Positions 1 to 8,690 are shown, counted from the first letter of the stretch. The stretch is DNA of 64,000 nucleotides from Candidatus Poribacteria bacterium (GCA_026706025.1 JAPOZO010000089.1:110834-174833), one strand, 5' to 3'. A program made the numbers and translations. Notes: generated by a model from the letters alone, not told the origin.

Positions 1-777
1 AGTACTTCCGCGGATCGATTGTCACCCGCCACCCGTGCGGAAGTAGAGGGTATCCTCAATACACTGCAAGCGAGATACGATCTCACCGGCTCTTTAAAGA
101 TAATCCAGATGGCAGTAACCATTGAGGAAGGCGATCAGCGCGAAGAAGTCCGAGAATCGCTGTGGTATAAAAAATCAGAAAGCGGTGGGGAGCTGCTCCT
201 GATCCAAGCATTAGGCCCCATCAACGAACCACGTGCAGTCGTAATCGCTAATCGAGACGAGAATCAATTCGTACTCGCGCTTCTGAACGAAGAAAGAACC
301 TACCACGGGCCACTATCCGACGGGGCTTTAAAAGAGATTTTTGGTGTAGACCTGCGCGTCTCAGATGTCTTGAGTGCCATCTTCGCCAATCCGTTTCTTG
401 ACAGACGCACGGATAATTTCACATCGGTTGAAAACTCCGGCGCAAAATTTACCATCACGCGCCCAGGGATCAAAGACGAACATGTAGAAACCGTTACCCT
501 CTTTGTCCGTGAAGGTGAACCGCGAGTGACAGATTGGCATATCCACGATAAAAACGGAGTGCTTCAGCAACGCGCCACTTTTTCCGACTATCGAAAAGTA
601 GGCGGTATCTTACGTCCACACAAGGTCGAAATCAAACGTCCGATCGAACAAACGCGGGTTGCTGTCAATATTGCCAAAGTCGAACTGAATGTCGAGATTA
701 AGGATAGTAAGTTTGACGCGGCACGGTTCCTATCAGAGGATTTTGAAATCATCCCGTTATCAGAATTAGCGGATTGA
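1..777 (+). CDS. LolA/DUF4292-like envelope protein, 5' end cut by window
   Basis: The reading frame is open from base 1, so the gene starts upstream; the TTG at 19 is only the first in-frame start inside the window. The visible 259 residues lack a signal peptide because the N-terminus is missing. The sequence has long amphipathic strands with a pattern of the type 'TDWHIHDKNGVLQQRATFSDYR', shortened here as the TDWH and FSDYRKV segments, followed by 'LRPHKVEIKRP'. This resembles the half-barrel folds of LolA/LolB/DUF4292 outer-membrane lipoprotein carriers. It ends 12 bases before ispE, so both are probably co-transcribed. The family assignment is by general resemblance only; no catalytic motif is expected in such proteins. 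Confidence 0.6.
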   Translation, partial: STSADRLSPATRAEVEGILNTLQARYDLTGSLKIIQMAVTIEEGDQREEVRESLWYKKSESGGELLLIQALGPINEPRAVVIANRDENQFVLALLNEERTYHGPLSDGALKEIFGVDLRVSDVLSAIFANPFLDRRTDNFTSVENSGAKFTITRPGIKDEHVETVTLFVREGEPRVTDWHIHDKNGVLQQRATFSDYRKVGGILRPHKVEIKRPIEQTRVAVNIAKVELNVEIKDSKFDAARFLSEDFEIIPLSELAD

Positions 778-789
778 CAGACAAAAATC

Positions 790-1677
790 GTGCGAAATTT
801 ACGCGTTCGCGCCCATGCGAAAATCAACCTCTATCTAAATGTCGTCGGAAAACGCAAGGACGGCTATCACAACCTCGAAACGATCTTTCATTCTATCGGT
901 TTGCACGACGATGTTATCATCCGCAAGCAGAACACAAAGCATATAACCGTCCATTGCGAACATCCAGCGGTTCCGTCCGATGCTCGCAATCTGGCACACC
1001 GTGCGGCACAATGCCTCAGCGATGCCGTAGGTGGCATCGGCGGCATCGCAATTGAGATTTTCAAACGGATTCCGGTCGCCGCTGGACTTGCAGGCGGGAG
1101 TGCAAACGCTGCCGCCGTCCTTCACGGCGTGAACGAACTCTTTGGACTCGGTTTCACACAGGAACCCCTAATGCGCTTCGGGGCGCAGTTAGGCGCAGAT
1201 GTCCCGTTCTGTCTGCACGGCGGTGCCGCATTAGGACTTGGTATCGGCGACCAGTTAACGCGTCTTCCCGTACTCTCTGACCTACCGCTCCTCCTTTTAA
1301 ACCCAGGCGTTGAAATCTCGACAGCGGCTATTTTTAAAAAGTTAAACTTTCCCTTGACAAAGCCTGAAAAAGACGGTATAATTATAAGGACTTACATAGA
1401 GAAGGGTGACATCCTCAGCATCGGGAAAAACCTTTATAATCTTCTTGAAATACCCGTTTTTTCCGAACATCCCGAAATCGCTGCGCTAAAAACCGCGCTA
1501 TCTACGCAGCCCGGTTGTTGTGGCGCGCTGATGTCAGGGAGCGGTGCCACGCTGTTCGCTATAATGCATGACAGTCAAGCCGCACGCCAGAGTGAATCAC
1601 ACTTCAGAAACAGAAACAAGGTTAACTTTTGCGAGACGACGGTAACCAGTCCTGTCGGTGTATACATTGATGGTTAA
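790..1677 (+). CDS. ispE: 4-diphosphocytidyl-2-C-methyl-D-erythritol kinase
   Basis: This cytosolic GHMP kinase phosphorylates CDP-methylerythritol in the non-mevalonate isoprenoid pathway. The 295-residue length is normal for the family. The N-terminus carries the substrate motif AKINLYLNV and DGYHNLETIF. The glycine-rich ATP loop PVAAGLAGGSANAAA lies near residues 96-110, and the third GHMP motif, MSGSGATLFA, near residues 249-258. Translation starts at a GTG 12 bases after the preceding gene. tRNA-Gln follows 4 bases after the stop codon. The order ispE, tRNA-Gln, rplY, pth is common in bacteria and supports the call. Confidence 0.96.
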   Translation: MRNLRVRAHAKINLYLNVVGKRKDGYHNLETIFHSIGLHDDVIIRKQNTKHITVHCEHPAVPSDARNLAHRAAQCLSDAVGGIGGIAIEIFKRIPVAAGLAGGSANAAAVLHGVNELFGLGFTQEPLMRFGAQLGADVPFCLHGGAALGLGIGDQLTRLPVLSDLPLLLLNPGVEISTAAIFKKLNFPLTKPEKDGIIIRTYIEKGDILSIGKNLYNLLEIPVFSEHPEIAALKTALSTQPGCCGALMSGSGATLFAIMHDSQAARQSESHFRNRNKVNFCETTVTSPVGVYIDG

Positions 1678-1681
1678 TTAA

Positions 1682-1753
1682 AGGGCGGTGGCCAAGCGGT
1701 AAGGCACAGGTCTTTGGCACCTGCATGCGTAGGTTCGAATCCTACCCGCCCTG
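1682..1753 (+). tRNA. tRNA-Gln (anticodon UUG)
   Basis: The sequence folds as a full cloverleaf. The acceptor is AGGGCGG pairing with CCGCCCT (1746-1752), with G1753 as discriminator. The D arm is GCC/GGC, the anticodon stem is CAGGT/ACCTG with loop CTTTGGC giving UUG, and the T arm is GTAGG/CCTAC around TTCGAAT. CCA is not encoded. It lies between ispE and rplY, so it may be cut out of a longer transcript. Confidence 0.95.
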
Positions 1754-1864
1754 TCTCCTTTTTGATACGGTTCCTGAATCTATGAAAAAGTTTTTTTCAC
1801 GAGCAGGTTTTCGCCCCGCGCGCCATTCCATTAAGCACAGGTTTCAATAACATCAGAAACTTTA

Positions 1865-1943
1865 GCACGGAATGAAATGGAGTGCGGATTTAAGAAACGT
1901 ACTCAGGAGTCTAAACGCACGAATTTTAACCGCAAGGAAAAGT
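1865..1943 (+). promoter_or_regulatory. Structured leader repeat, copy 1 (upstream of rplY)
   Basis: A block starting GCACGGAATGAAATGGAG, with GTGCGGATTTAAGAAAC after it and ending AACCGCAAGGAAAA, recurs almost unchanged at 21925-22004. In this copy GTGCG+TTT (1882-1886, 1889-1891) can pair with AAA+CGCAC (1913-1920), leaving a two-base GA bulge. The purine-rich AAGGAAAA 11 bases before the ATG probably serves as ribosome binding site. The retained pairing, despite different bases in the two copies, suggests an RNA leader or a mobile 5'-UTR cassette; no known riboswitch or r-protein leader was recognised. Confidence 0.55.
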
Positions 1944-1954
1944 AAAAAAACAAA

Positions 1955-2656
1955 ATGCTACAAGCAAAATTAGAGGTTCAACAACGCGATACTTTCGGGA
2001 AGCAGAGCGCACGCGACCTACGACGTAACGGTGGGCTCCCCGCTGTGTTGTATGGGCGCGCGCAAGACACCTTGTCGATTCAACTTAACGCACGGACCTT
2101 CAACCAATTTCTACGAACGTACGGCGAAAACGTCATCATCAATATGGTAATCGGTGAAGCGGATAGTGAAACCGTTATCATCAAAGAAATTCAACGCCAT
2201 CCGGTCGAAAAACATACGTTGGTCCATGCGGATTTCATCAGAATCTCGCTGGATGAACCTGTAACATCAGCCGTCCCGGTGGTTTTGGAAGGTAATCCGC
2301 CTGGCGTGCAGGAGGGAGGCGTCCTCGAATTTCCGCTCCGCCATGTGTCACTTCACTGTCTGCCTATGCGCACGCCGACCGATATTTCGGTTAACGTCGG
2401 TGAATTAGACATCGGTGACGCTATCCATGTGAGCGACTTAAGCCTCGATGAGGACATCGAAATCTTAGATGACCCGCAACGGATTATAGCGACGGTCAGC
2501 CAGCCGCGTGTCCAACTCGAAGACGAAACACCAGAGGCTGAAGAAGGTGAAGAAGGTGAAGTTGAAGGTGAAGAAGGTGAAGAAGCCGCTGCTGAACAGC
2601 CTTCGGAACCAGAAATTATCTCCCGTAGACGTAGGGACGACGACGAGGACGAATAA
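1955..2656 (+). CDS. rplY: Large ribosomal subunit protein bL25 (CTC/TL5 form)
   Basis: This protein binds 5S rRNA in the central protuberance of the 50S subunit. Residues about 1-95 form the L25 domain (LRRNGGLPAVLYGR, then VIIKEIQRHPV and LVHADFI). Residues about 96-185 form the C-terminal TL5/CTC domain (VPVVLEGNPPGVQEGG, VSDLSLDEDIEIL). Residues about 190-233 are a very acidic tail of Glu-Gly repeats, followed by basic and then Asp-rich residues. Such tails vary in length in the long CTC form. The tail is encoded by GAAGGT-type repeats that could slip. The amidase gene follows closely. Confidence 0.95.
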   Translation: MLQAKLEVQQRDTFGKQSARDLRRNGGLPAVLYGRAQDTLSIQLNARTFNQFLRTYGENVIINMVIGEADSETVIIKEIQRHPVEKHTLVHADFIRISLDEPVTSAVPVVLEGNPPGVQEGGVLEFPLRHVSLHCLPMRTPTDISVNVGELDIGDAIHVSDLSLDEDIEILDDPQRIIATVSQPRVQLEDETPEAEEGEEGEVEGEEGEEAAAEQPSEPEIISRRRRDDDEDE

Positions 2657-2723
2657 CGCTGTTTGTACCAAGAAAGCACAAGGAAAGTACGTCAATAGGT
2701 ACGCTGCCCCTCTTAAAGCCGGC

Positions 2724-3827
2724 GTGCTTTTCTTAGGCATTCTTGTTTTTGCTGCCACGCTTAGTAGTATCGCCGAAGAACCTGCCGTCCGTTTCATTGA
2801 CGCAGATGGGAAAACCATTGCGGAAGTGTCTGCGCAACACCGAGAAGAGCAGGTTTACCTTCCCGTTGACGCGGTGAAACAGGTCATCGATCCCGCGGCG
2901 ACCCATCAATATAACCATCCCCAAAAACGACTCACCCTTGAAATCAAAGGTAGGCAAATTCGCCTGCAAATGGATAAACCAACAGTTAGTATTGATGGTG
3001 GACAGACACTCACACTCTCTACTCCGCCCATTATTATCGCTCAGCGCCCCATGCTGCCCATCGCCTTTTTTAAACAACTCCTGCCAATTTTCAATAATGT
3101 TGATGTCATCTACAACTCCAACTTGAATAGGTTACAGATAAGACCGAAAGGCACATGGACATCCGTAGAGACAGACAACATCCAAAATTGGAGCATTATT
3201 GTCGATCCAGGACACGGCGGAGACGACCAAGGCTGCGAAGGTAGCACCGGGATCCTTGAGAAAAACATCGTCCTCGCACTCGCAAAACAACTTCAACGGA
3301 TCAGTAAACAGCAGGGCGTACAGGTTTATCTCACTCGCGAAACAGACACCAAAAGAACACAGTTTGAGCGCATTCAGGTCGCTAAACAGAATCAAGGCCA
3401 ACTCTTCCTCAGCTTACACTGTAACGCCTCTTTCTCACCTCATGAAAAAGGTATCAGGATCTACCTCAACAACCCCAAAGGACAAATCCGTTTCCCAAGT
3501 ACCACCAAACCAACACTCACAGGACAACGGCTAAAAGTTCTTACCCAAGTCAATTTTTTAAAGCAGAGCCATGACTTCGCACGCGCACTACAAACGGAAC
3601 TGAACTTTCTAACAGAAACGCCGATTCAGATTATCGACCTCCCACTCATTGCGTTATCTGAAGCCTATATGCCCGCCGTTGTCTTAGAACTCGGCTACCT
3701 TTCCAACGTCGAGGACTTAGAAAAACTTTCTAATGCTGAGTACACCGAAAGCGTTTCACAAGCGATTACCCGCGCACTCCAACGATACATATCTTCTGCC
3801 AACCAGCAGATCCCACAACAGCGATAA
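2724..3827 (+). CDS. N-acetylmuramoyl-L-alanine amidase, secreted (Amidase_3)
   Basis: This enzyme cleaves the amide bond between muramic acid and the peptide stem of peptidoglycan. The C-terminal half is a zinc-dependent Amidase_3 domain: IIVDPGHGGDDQG holds the first zinc His, then ILEKN has the Glu ligand, LFLSLHCNAS has the second His, and VVLELGYLSN has the catalytic Glu. An N-terminal domain of about 120 residues resembles the copper-amine-oxidase N-terminal-like module found in such amidases. A hydrophobic signal segment (VLFLGILVFAATL) directly follows GTG 2724. The same frame is open upstream to 2508 inside rplY, but there it reads a Lys-rich shadow of the rplY tail, so I prefer 2724. 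The exact start is uncertain. Confidence 0.85.
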   Translation: MLFLGILVFAATLSSIAEEPAVRFIDADGKTIAEVSAQHREEQVYLPVDAVKQVIDPAATHQYNHPQKRLTLEIKGRQIRLQMDKPTVSIDGGQTLTLSTPPIIIAQRPMLPIAFFKQLLPIFNNVDVIYNSNLNRLQIRPKGTWTSVETDNIQNWSIIVDPGHGGDDQGCEGSTGILEKNIVLALAKQLQRISKQQGVQVYLTRETDTKRTQFERIQVAKQNQGQLFLSLHCNASFSPHEKGIRIYLNNPKGQIRFPSTTKPTLTGQRLKVLTQVNFLKQSHDFARALQTELNFLTETPIQIIDLPLIALSEAYMPAVVLELGYLSNVEDLEKLSNAEYTESVSQAITRALQRYISSANQQIPQQR

Positions 3828-3865
3828 AATAATAGGACATCAAGCGGCTTACGACAGGAAGAACT

Positions 3866-4627
3866 ATGATAGACGATCAGGCAGCAACGAATACGTCTCA
3901 AAGCACAAATGGTTATCGGTTTTCAGTTCGGTTTTTCTGCGAAAAACCTTTCGATTATCAGTTAAGAGAAAAACTTTATTATCAGCGTTTGCCTCTTAAC
4001 CGAACAACTCTCACTGCGAGGCAAACCGACAACCGACAACTATTTAACAATGCCGGATTTTCGAGACTCTTAGTCATCTGGGGAATAACCTTCATTGCGG
4101 TACTTATCTGTCTCGGTGTGACACTACTGCTCATTGAAAGATCGAAGCAAGTAATGCTGCCAATTGCACCACCCGTGATACCGACTGCCGCTAACCCTTT
4201 AGATACGCCACCGGAACCCCAAGAGGTCAATCTATTTCTGCTTGATGCTACCACGCTTACACTCGTTCCCATTAAAACCGAACGGCGACTCCATAGAGAA
4301 CTTACGCCACGTTTGAGTCAGGTGGTCAGAGCACTTATTCAGGAAACACCGCCGAACTTCAGAAACACCATCCCCCGTGGAACAGAACTCAACGAAGTTT
4401 ACATCGACAGCCAACAGACCGCGTACTTGGACTTCTCAAGTCATCTCACTGATGGACATATTGGCGGCACAACAGCAGAATTTCTGACGGTCACAGCAAT
4501 TCTCAAAACCGTCTTTGACGCATTCCCTGATGACATTAAACAGGTTCAAATTTTAATTGATGGCGAGGAAGTGAAAACAATTGCAGGGCACCTCAACCTC
4601 TCGCAACCTTTACGCCTTCCCGAATAA
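3866..4627 (+). CDS. GerMN-domain membrane-anchored protein
   Basis: The C-terminal 130 residues match the GerMN fold: EVNLFLLDATTLTLVPIKTE, a central LTPRLSQVVRALIQETP, then LNEVYIDSQQTAYLDFS and FPDDIKQVQILIDGEEV. In spore formers GerM acts in spore-coat and cell-wall processes; in non-spore formers the role is unknown, though it often neighbours cell-wall amidases, as here. A single transmembrane helix lies near residues 67-90. The N-terminal 60 or so residues are unusual: they are encoded by a dispersed intergenic repeat (see 3905-4045) and look like an in-frame insertion rather than ancestral protein. The gene sits 38 bases after the amidase and 29 before pth. Confidence 0.85.
   Translation: MIDDQAATNTSQSTNGYRFSVRFFCEKPFDYQLREKLYYQRLPLNRTTLTARQTDNRQLFNNAGFSRLLVIWGITFIAVLICLGVTLLLIERSKQVMLPIAPPVIPTAANPLDTPPEPQEVNLFLLDATTLTLVPIKTERRLHRELTPRLSQVVRALIQETPPNFRNTIPRGTELNEVYIDSQQTAYLDFSSHLTDGHIGGTTAEFLTVTAILKTVFDAFPDDIKQVQILIDGEEVKTIAGHLNLSQPLRLPE
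3905..4045 (+). repeat. Dispersed repeat lying inside the GerMN coding sequence
   Basis: This stretch contains the words TTATCGGTTTTCAGTTCGG, ATTATCAGTTAAGAG, CTCTTAACCGAACAAC, CTCACTGCGAGGC and ACCGACAACCGACAACT. The same vocabulary, including the reverse complement GCCTCGCAGTGAG, occurs in intergenic repeats at 5252-5320 and 13846-13968. Here it is read through in frame and contributes the basic N-terminus of the GerMN protein. Confidence 0.6.
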
Positions 4628-4656
4628 AACGATATAATGCCCGAACCGGACTAAGC

Positions 4657-5244
4657 ATGGACAAAAACACAAAACTCATCGTTGGACTCGGCAATCCAGG
4701 GATACGCTATGAACAGACAAAACATAACGTCGGTTTTCGCGTGATCGACGCGCTCTATGAAGAATTCTGCCAACGAGATTCTGAGCAGCGACCGACACAC
4801 GCATCAATTTGCAACTCGCTGGTTATACAGACGACATGGCACAACGCGTCTATCATCCTCGCCAAACCGATGACCTATATGAACAACAGCGGTGCTGCTG
4901 TCGCGGCACTCGTTAGGCGGTTTGAGATTCCGCTGCCGGAACTCTGCATCGTTTATGACGATGTCCACTTAGACATCGGTGCACTTCGGATGCGGCGGAA
5001 GGGCAGCGATGGCGGGCAAAAAGGAATGAAATCTATCATCCATCACTTAGGCACCACAGAATTCCCGCGCTTGCGCATCGGTATCGGTGAACCGATCGGG
5101 GCCTTAGTCGATTATGTCCTCACCGAATTTTCGGAAGATGAAGAAATTGAAATAGCACATACTGTTGATCGTGCCGTCAATGCCCTTGAAACCCTCGTCA
5201 AAGACGACATTCTGACAGTAATGAATAAATTTAACAGTCGCTAA
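4657..5244 (+). CDS. pth: Peptidyl-tRNA hydrolase
   Basis: The enzyme releases tRNA from prematurely dropped peptidyl-tRNA in the cytosol. The 195-residue length is standard. Family motifs are present in order: IVGLGNPGIRYEQTKHNVGF with Asn13 and catalytic His23, LAKPMTYMNNSG, LCIVYDDVHLDIG with the catalytic Asp, and KGSDGGQKGMKSIIHHLGT. It starts 29 bases after the GerMN gene. Its linkage with rplY is classical and supports orthology. Confidence 0.97.
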   Translation: MDKNTKLIVGLGNPGIRYEQTKHNVGFRVIDALYEEFCQRDSEQRPTHASICNSLVIQTTWHNASIILAKPMTYMNNSGAAVAALVRRFEIPLPELCIVYDDVHLDIGALRMRRKGSDGGQKGMKSIIHHLGTTEFPRLRIGIGEPIGALVDYVLTEFSEDEEIEIAHTVDRAVNALETLVKDDILTVMNKFNSR

Positions 5245-5251
5245 AATAGCA

Positions 5252-5320
5252 GTCAGTCCAATAATTGATAACCGAAAGATTTTTCATGCCTCGCAGTGAG
5301 AAAAAATCGTACTGACAACT
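5252..5320. repeat. Dispersed palindrome-rich repeat (TCGCAGTGAG type)
   Basis: The segment AGTCAGTCCAATAATTGATA continues with ACCGAAAGATTTTTCATGCC, TCGCAGTGAGAAAAAATCG and TACTGACAACT. An almost identical run, TTTTTTCATGCCTCGCAGTG with AGAGAAAAATCGTACTAACG after it, is found at 13914-13955. It fills the gap between pth and the nucleotidase gene. Confidence 0.7.
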
Positions 5321-5342
5321 ATTAAAACCAAACAGGAAACTG

Positions 5343-6353
5343 ATGACAACCCAAAAACCCTCTTTGCTGACGGACGAAAGTCTCCGAAAGCCGAAAGCCA
5401 AAATACAAACAGCCATTGATGCTGTCCTAAAAGCAATACAACTCTGTGAACAAGTGCAAGCCGAGATGGTGTCAACAGATGCGATTCAAAAGGCAGACCG
5501 AAGCCCTGTAACCGTCGCGGACTTCGGGTCGCAGGCACTGATATGTCAAGCGATTGGCGATGCTTTTCCCGATGCCACTATCGTCGCGGAGGAAAACGCA
5601 AAAGCACTCAAAGAGAACGCGTCGCTCTTGGAACGCGTCACTGACTACGTGAACCGTTTTTACAAAGACACATCGCCTTCAGCAGAAACCATTTGCGAAT
5701 GGATCAATAAGGGGAGCGGTGAAGTCGGACCAAGTTTCTGGACGCTTGATCCGATTGACGGCACGAAAGGTTTTCTGCGTCGCGACCAGTACGCGATTGC
5801 CTTGGCTTACATTGTTGACGGCGTTGTTCAACTCGGTGTTTTGGGGTGCCCGAATCTGCCCTACCGACTGGACGCTGCAGAACCTGAGCGCGGATGCCTT
5901 TTTGTCGCAATTCGCGGCGAAGGCACACAACTCTACACCAAAACAGGTGAACCTTTAGAACCCGTACACGTATCAAAAGCAGTCCACCGATTCGCAGAGA
6001 GTTTCGAGTCCACACACGGTGACAGCGATGCACATGCCAAGATTGCGAACGCACTCGGGATTACAGAATCGCCTGTCCAGATGGACAGCCAAGCCAAGTA
6101 CGGCATCGTTTCGCGTGGCGAAGCGTCCCTTTATATCCGTCTCCCGAATCCGGCTTTTCCAGATTACCGCGAGTGCATCTGGGACCACGCCGCGGGGATG
6201 ATTGTAGTTGAGGAAGCAGGCGGTACGGTCACAGACGCGAATGGCGCACCCCTTAATTTTTTGACAGGAAAACGGATGCATGAAAATCGAGGCATTGTCG
6301 CAACCAACGGAAAACTCCATCAACACGTTTTGAAAGCACTAACTAAACTGTAA
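5343..6353 (+). CDS. 3'(2'),5'-bisphosphate nucleotidase (HAL2/CysQ type)
   Basis: The protein belongs to the lithium-sensitive inositol-monophosphatase superfamily and should remove the 3'-phosphate from PAP or PAPS, recycling the by-product of sulfate assimilation and sulfotransfer. Motifs: SPVTVADFGSQ near residues 57-67, IVAEEN with metal-binding Glu near residue 84, TLDPIDGTKGF with the metal-binding DPIDGT near residue 138, and CIWDHAAGMIVVEEAGG with the third metal Asp near residue 278. The length of 336 residues suits the HAL2 subgroup rather than shorter CysQ. It is separated from pth by a repeat, so it may have its own promoter. Confidence 0.9.
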   Translation: MTTQKPSLLTDESLRKPKAKIQTAIDAVLKAIQLCEQVQAEMVSTDAIQKADRSPVTVADFGSQALICQAIGDAFPDATIVAEENAKALKENASLLERVTDYVNRFYKDTSPSAETICEWINKGSGEVGPSFWTLDPIDGTKGFLRRDQYAIALAYIVDGVVQLGVLGCPNLPYRLDAAEPERGCLFVAIRGEGTQLYTKTGEPLEPVHVSKAVHRFAESFESTHGDSDAHAKIANALGITESPVQMDSQAKYGIVSRGEASLYIRLPNPAFPDYRECIWDHAAGMIVVEEAGGTVTDANGAPLNFLTGKRMHENRGIVATNGKLHQHVLKALTKL

Positions 6354-6484
6354 TTCTGATACTCGACGAAATAGCACGTAGGTGGGATTCCCGAATCTCA
6401 ACCTTCTCATCTAAAACAATTAAGGAACCTGTACGCCGAAGCGATCAAGTACAGACCTCATCACAAGAGGCCATAGTTAAAAAC

Positions 6485-7450
6485 ATGAAAGTTGGGCAAA
6501 TTGTTGCACCCCGTCAGATCGAAATTATTGACATAGAACAACCGAACCTCACCAACTATCCCGACGGCACAGTGATGATTAAAACCGTCCACAGTGCCAT
6601 CTGCGGAACGGATATGCCATCGTTCGTCCTTGAACACCCAGCAGAAAGTTACCCACTTGGAGCGGGGCTTTCGATTCACGAGGCGATAGGCGTTGTCACA
6701 GACAGCAAATCAGATAGATTCAAGATAGGAGATGAGGTGCTCGCACTACCACGCCACGTCGGTGGACTCTCAGAATACTTCCTCTCGGATGAAAGCGTCA
6801 CGATGCCGTTGACGGACTTCCCACGAAAAGATTGCATCCTGATGTCCCAACCGCTCGGCACTGTGGTTTGGGCATGTCGGAAACTGCCGAACCTACTCAA
6901 CCTTGATACAGTCGTTATCGGACAGGGACCGATGGGATTACTCTTTACACACATGCTGAGCAACCTCGGCGCGAAGACGGTAATTACGACCGATCTGGTC
7001 GATTTCCGACTCACAGTATCAAAGAAGATGTGTGCAACACATACGATTAACGCTGCCAAGGAAGACCCTGTCGCTGCCATTGAGGAAATTACGGAAGGTA
7101 GGATGGCGGATCTGGTTGTTGAGGTCGTCGGTCACCAAACAGAGACTATCAACCAGTGTCTTGAACTCTTAAAACGTGAAGGTACACTCCTCGCTTTCGG
7201 CGTACCGGATGACCATATCTACGACTTCCACTTCGCAGATTTTTTCCGTAAGAACCTCAAATTCATCGGTTCCGTTGGGCCGGATGCACAGAACGACTTC
7301 CCACTGGCGATGGATATGATTGCCCAAGGTCGCTTGGATGTGTCGCCGATTATTACACACCATCTACCTTTCACAGAAGCACAACTCGGATTTGAAATGG
7401 CACTCAACAAGAAAGACGAGGCGATTAAGATAGTTTTTGATTACCAATAG
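6485..7450 (+). CDS. MDR-family zinc-type alcohol/polyol dehydrogenase
   Basis: The sequence is a medium-chain dehydrogenase/reductase. It has an N-terminal GroES-like domain with the catalytic-zinc segment AICGTDMP, then a Rossmann domain starting VVIGQGPMGLLFTHMLSNLG. The second zinc ligand region reads SIHEAIGVV, where most relatives have GHE. The four-Cys structural zinc lobe is absent, and the protein is short at 321 residues. The substrate cannot be read from sequence; sorbitol or threonine dehydrogenase relatives are the nearest type. It faces a Gfo/Idh/MocA gene, which suggests sugar or polyol metabolism. Confidence 0.82.
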   Translation: MKVGQIVAPRQIEIIDIEQPNLTNYPDGTVMIKTVHSAICGTDMPSFVLEHPAESYPLGAGLSIHEAIGVVTDSKSDRFKIGDEVLALPRHVGGLSEYFLSDESVTMPLTDFPRKDCILMSQPLGTVVWACRKLPNLLNLDTVVIGQGPMGLLFTHMLSNLGAKTVITTDLVDFRLTVSKKMCATHTINAAKEDPVAAIEEITEGRMADLVVEVVGHQTETINQCLELLKREGTLLAFGVPDDHIYDFHFADFFRKNLKFIGSVGPDAQNDFPLAMDMIAQGRLDVSPIITHHLPFTEAQLGFEMALNKKDEAIKIVFDYQ

Positions 7451-7452
7451 TA

Positions 7453-7644
7453 GTAGCTGATGAAGTTTAAGAAAATATTTCGGTAGACGGACAATAAATT
7501 GCTCTACTACAAACAGACGGGAAACCCGTAGTAGTGCGATTCTGCGGCGTACGCGAAGAAACACCCAAGCAAAACCCCAAATGCGACCTGCATTATCGCA
7601 CGTTTCAACATTACCGAATTAATAAATTAATCTTCATCAGCTAC
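7453..7644. repeat. 192-bp element with 18-bp terminal inverted repeats
   Basis: GTAGCTGATGAAGTTTAA at the left end is matched by the reverse complement GTAGCTGATGAAGATTAA at the right end (17 of 18). The element fills the space between two convergent genes, and its right end supplies the stop codon of the minus-strand gene. Inside are a CTACTAC/GTAGTAG inverted repeat and the word GAAACACCCAAGCAAAA (7558-7574), which recurs at 41816-41832. There is no coding potential, so it is MITE-like. Confidence 0.55.
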
Positions 7645-8690
7645 AACGGTAATTCAACAGGACGTCCCTCACGGCTGGATTGATAAATAGCAAGGATAAT
7701 CTCAACGGCTTTGCGTCCCTCACGTCCATCAACGAGATGTGAGGCATCACTTTCAAGTCCATTAATCAGGTTTTCCATCTGTCGCCGATGATTCGCATGA
7801 TTAATCGCACGCGGGTCAGACGCACCGCCGCCGGTATCTGTCTTTTGGGCGAATTTCTCTCGGATTTCCGCATCTTCAGGAAGCTCCGGGTCGAATTCCC
7901 ATGTAACGATGTCCTCTTCGGCTAAAACGACGGTCCCGTGTGTACCAGAGATTTCAGTTTTCTTAAGCATGCCGGGGTAAGCAGCAGTCGTGCCTTCAAT
8001 GACACCGAGTGCACCGTTTTCAAACCGGAGCGCGGCGACCGCGGCATCTTCAACCTCTATCCGTTCATGCGCCAACGTATCGGTGAACGCTTGAACGGTT
8101 TTGACGGGACCCATAAAATACTGGAGTAGATCAATAGCGTGGATAGACTGGTTCATGAGCGCACCACCGCCGTCAAGGTCCCACGTGCCGCGCCAGCCGC
8201 CACTGTCGTAATACTCTTGGGAGCGGTACCATTTGATGTAGGCATCGCCTAAGGTCAACTTGCCGAACCGACCACTCTCAATTGTGGACTTAACGAGTTG
8301 CGTGCTTTCAGTGAAACGTGAATTGAAGATAGCACAGAGTCGAACATCTGCTGCATCGCACGCTTCAATAATCTGATCGCATCGTTGTAAGGTGATTTCC
8401 AACGGTTTTTCGACGATGACATGTTTACCGGCTTCTGCGGCGGCAACAGCAGGTTCTAAATGCGCACCGCTTGGCGTACAGACGCAGACGATATCTAAGT
8501 CGTCTCGTTTGAGCATCTCTGAATAATCGGTGTAGCTATCAACGTCGTATCGATCGGTAAGTCGTTTGGCGTTTTCAGCGTTCCGTGAACTGACTGCGAC
8601 CAATTGCCCGTGTTCTAATTCAGAAATTGCGGCGGAGTGGAAATCGGAAATCATTCCGCACCCAATAATACCAAATCCGTAAGTTTTCAT
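7641..8690 (-). CDS. Gfo/Idh/MocA-family NAD(P) oxidoreductase
   Basis: The 349-residue protein has the N-terminal Rossmann fold (GIIGCGMISDFHSAAI) and the dinucleotide and substrate motif IVEKPLEIT with the conserved EKP lysine near residue 95. The C-terminal alpha/beta dehydrogenase domain begins with WRGTWDLDGGGALMNQSIHA, which contains the catalytic-site GGG and NQSIHA motif. Family members oxidise or isomerise sugars and cyclitols. The specific sugar is unknown. It converges on the MDR dehydrogenase and is divergent from a TPR gene. Confidence 0.9.
   Translation of the reverse strand: MKTYGFGIIGCGMISDFHSAAISELEHGQLVAVSSRNAENAKRLTDRYDVDSYTDYSEMLKRDDLDIVCVCTPSGAHLEPAVAAAEAGKHVIVEKPLEITLQRCDQIIEACDAADVRLCAIFNSRFTESTQLVKSTIESGRFGKLTLGDAYIKWYRSQEYYDSGGWRGTWDLDGGGALMNQSIHAIDLLQYFMGPVKTVQAFTDTLAHERIEVEDAAVAALRFENGALGVIEGTTAAYPGMLKKTEISGTHGTVVLAEEDIVTWEFDPELPEDAEIREKFAQKTDTGGGASDPRAINHANHRRQMENLINGLESDASHLVDGREGRKAVEIILAIYQSSREGRPVELPL

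Noticed and set aside
2508..2723. N-terminal extension of the amidase frame into rplY
   Set aside because: The extension is a Lys-rich out-of-frame reading of the acidic rplY tail repeats; a hydrophobic signal starts directly at GTG 2724.
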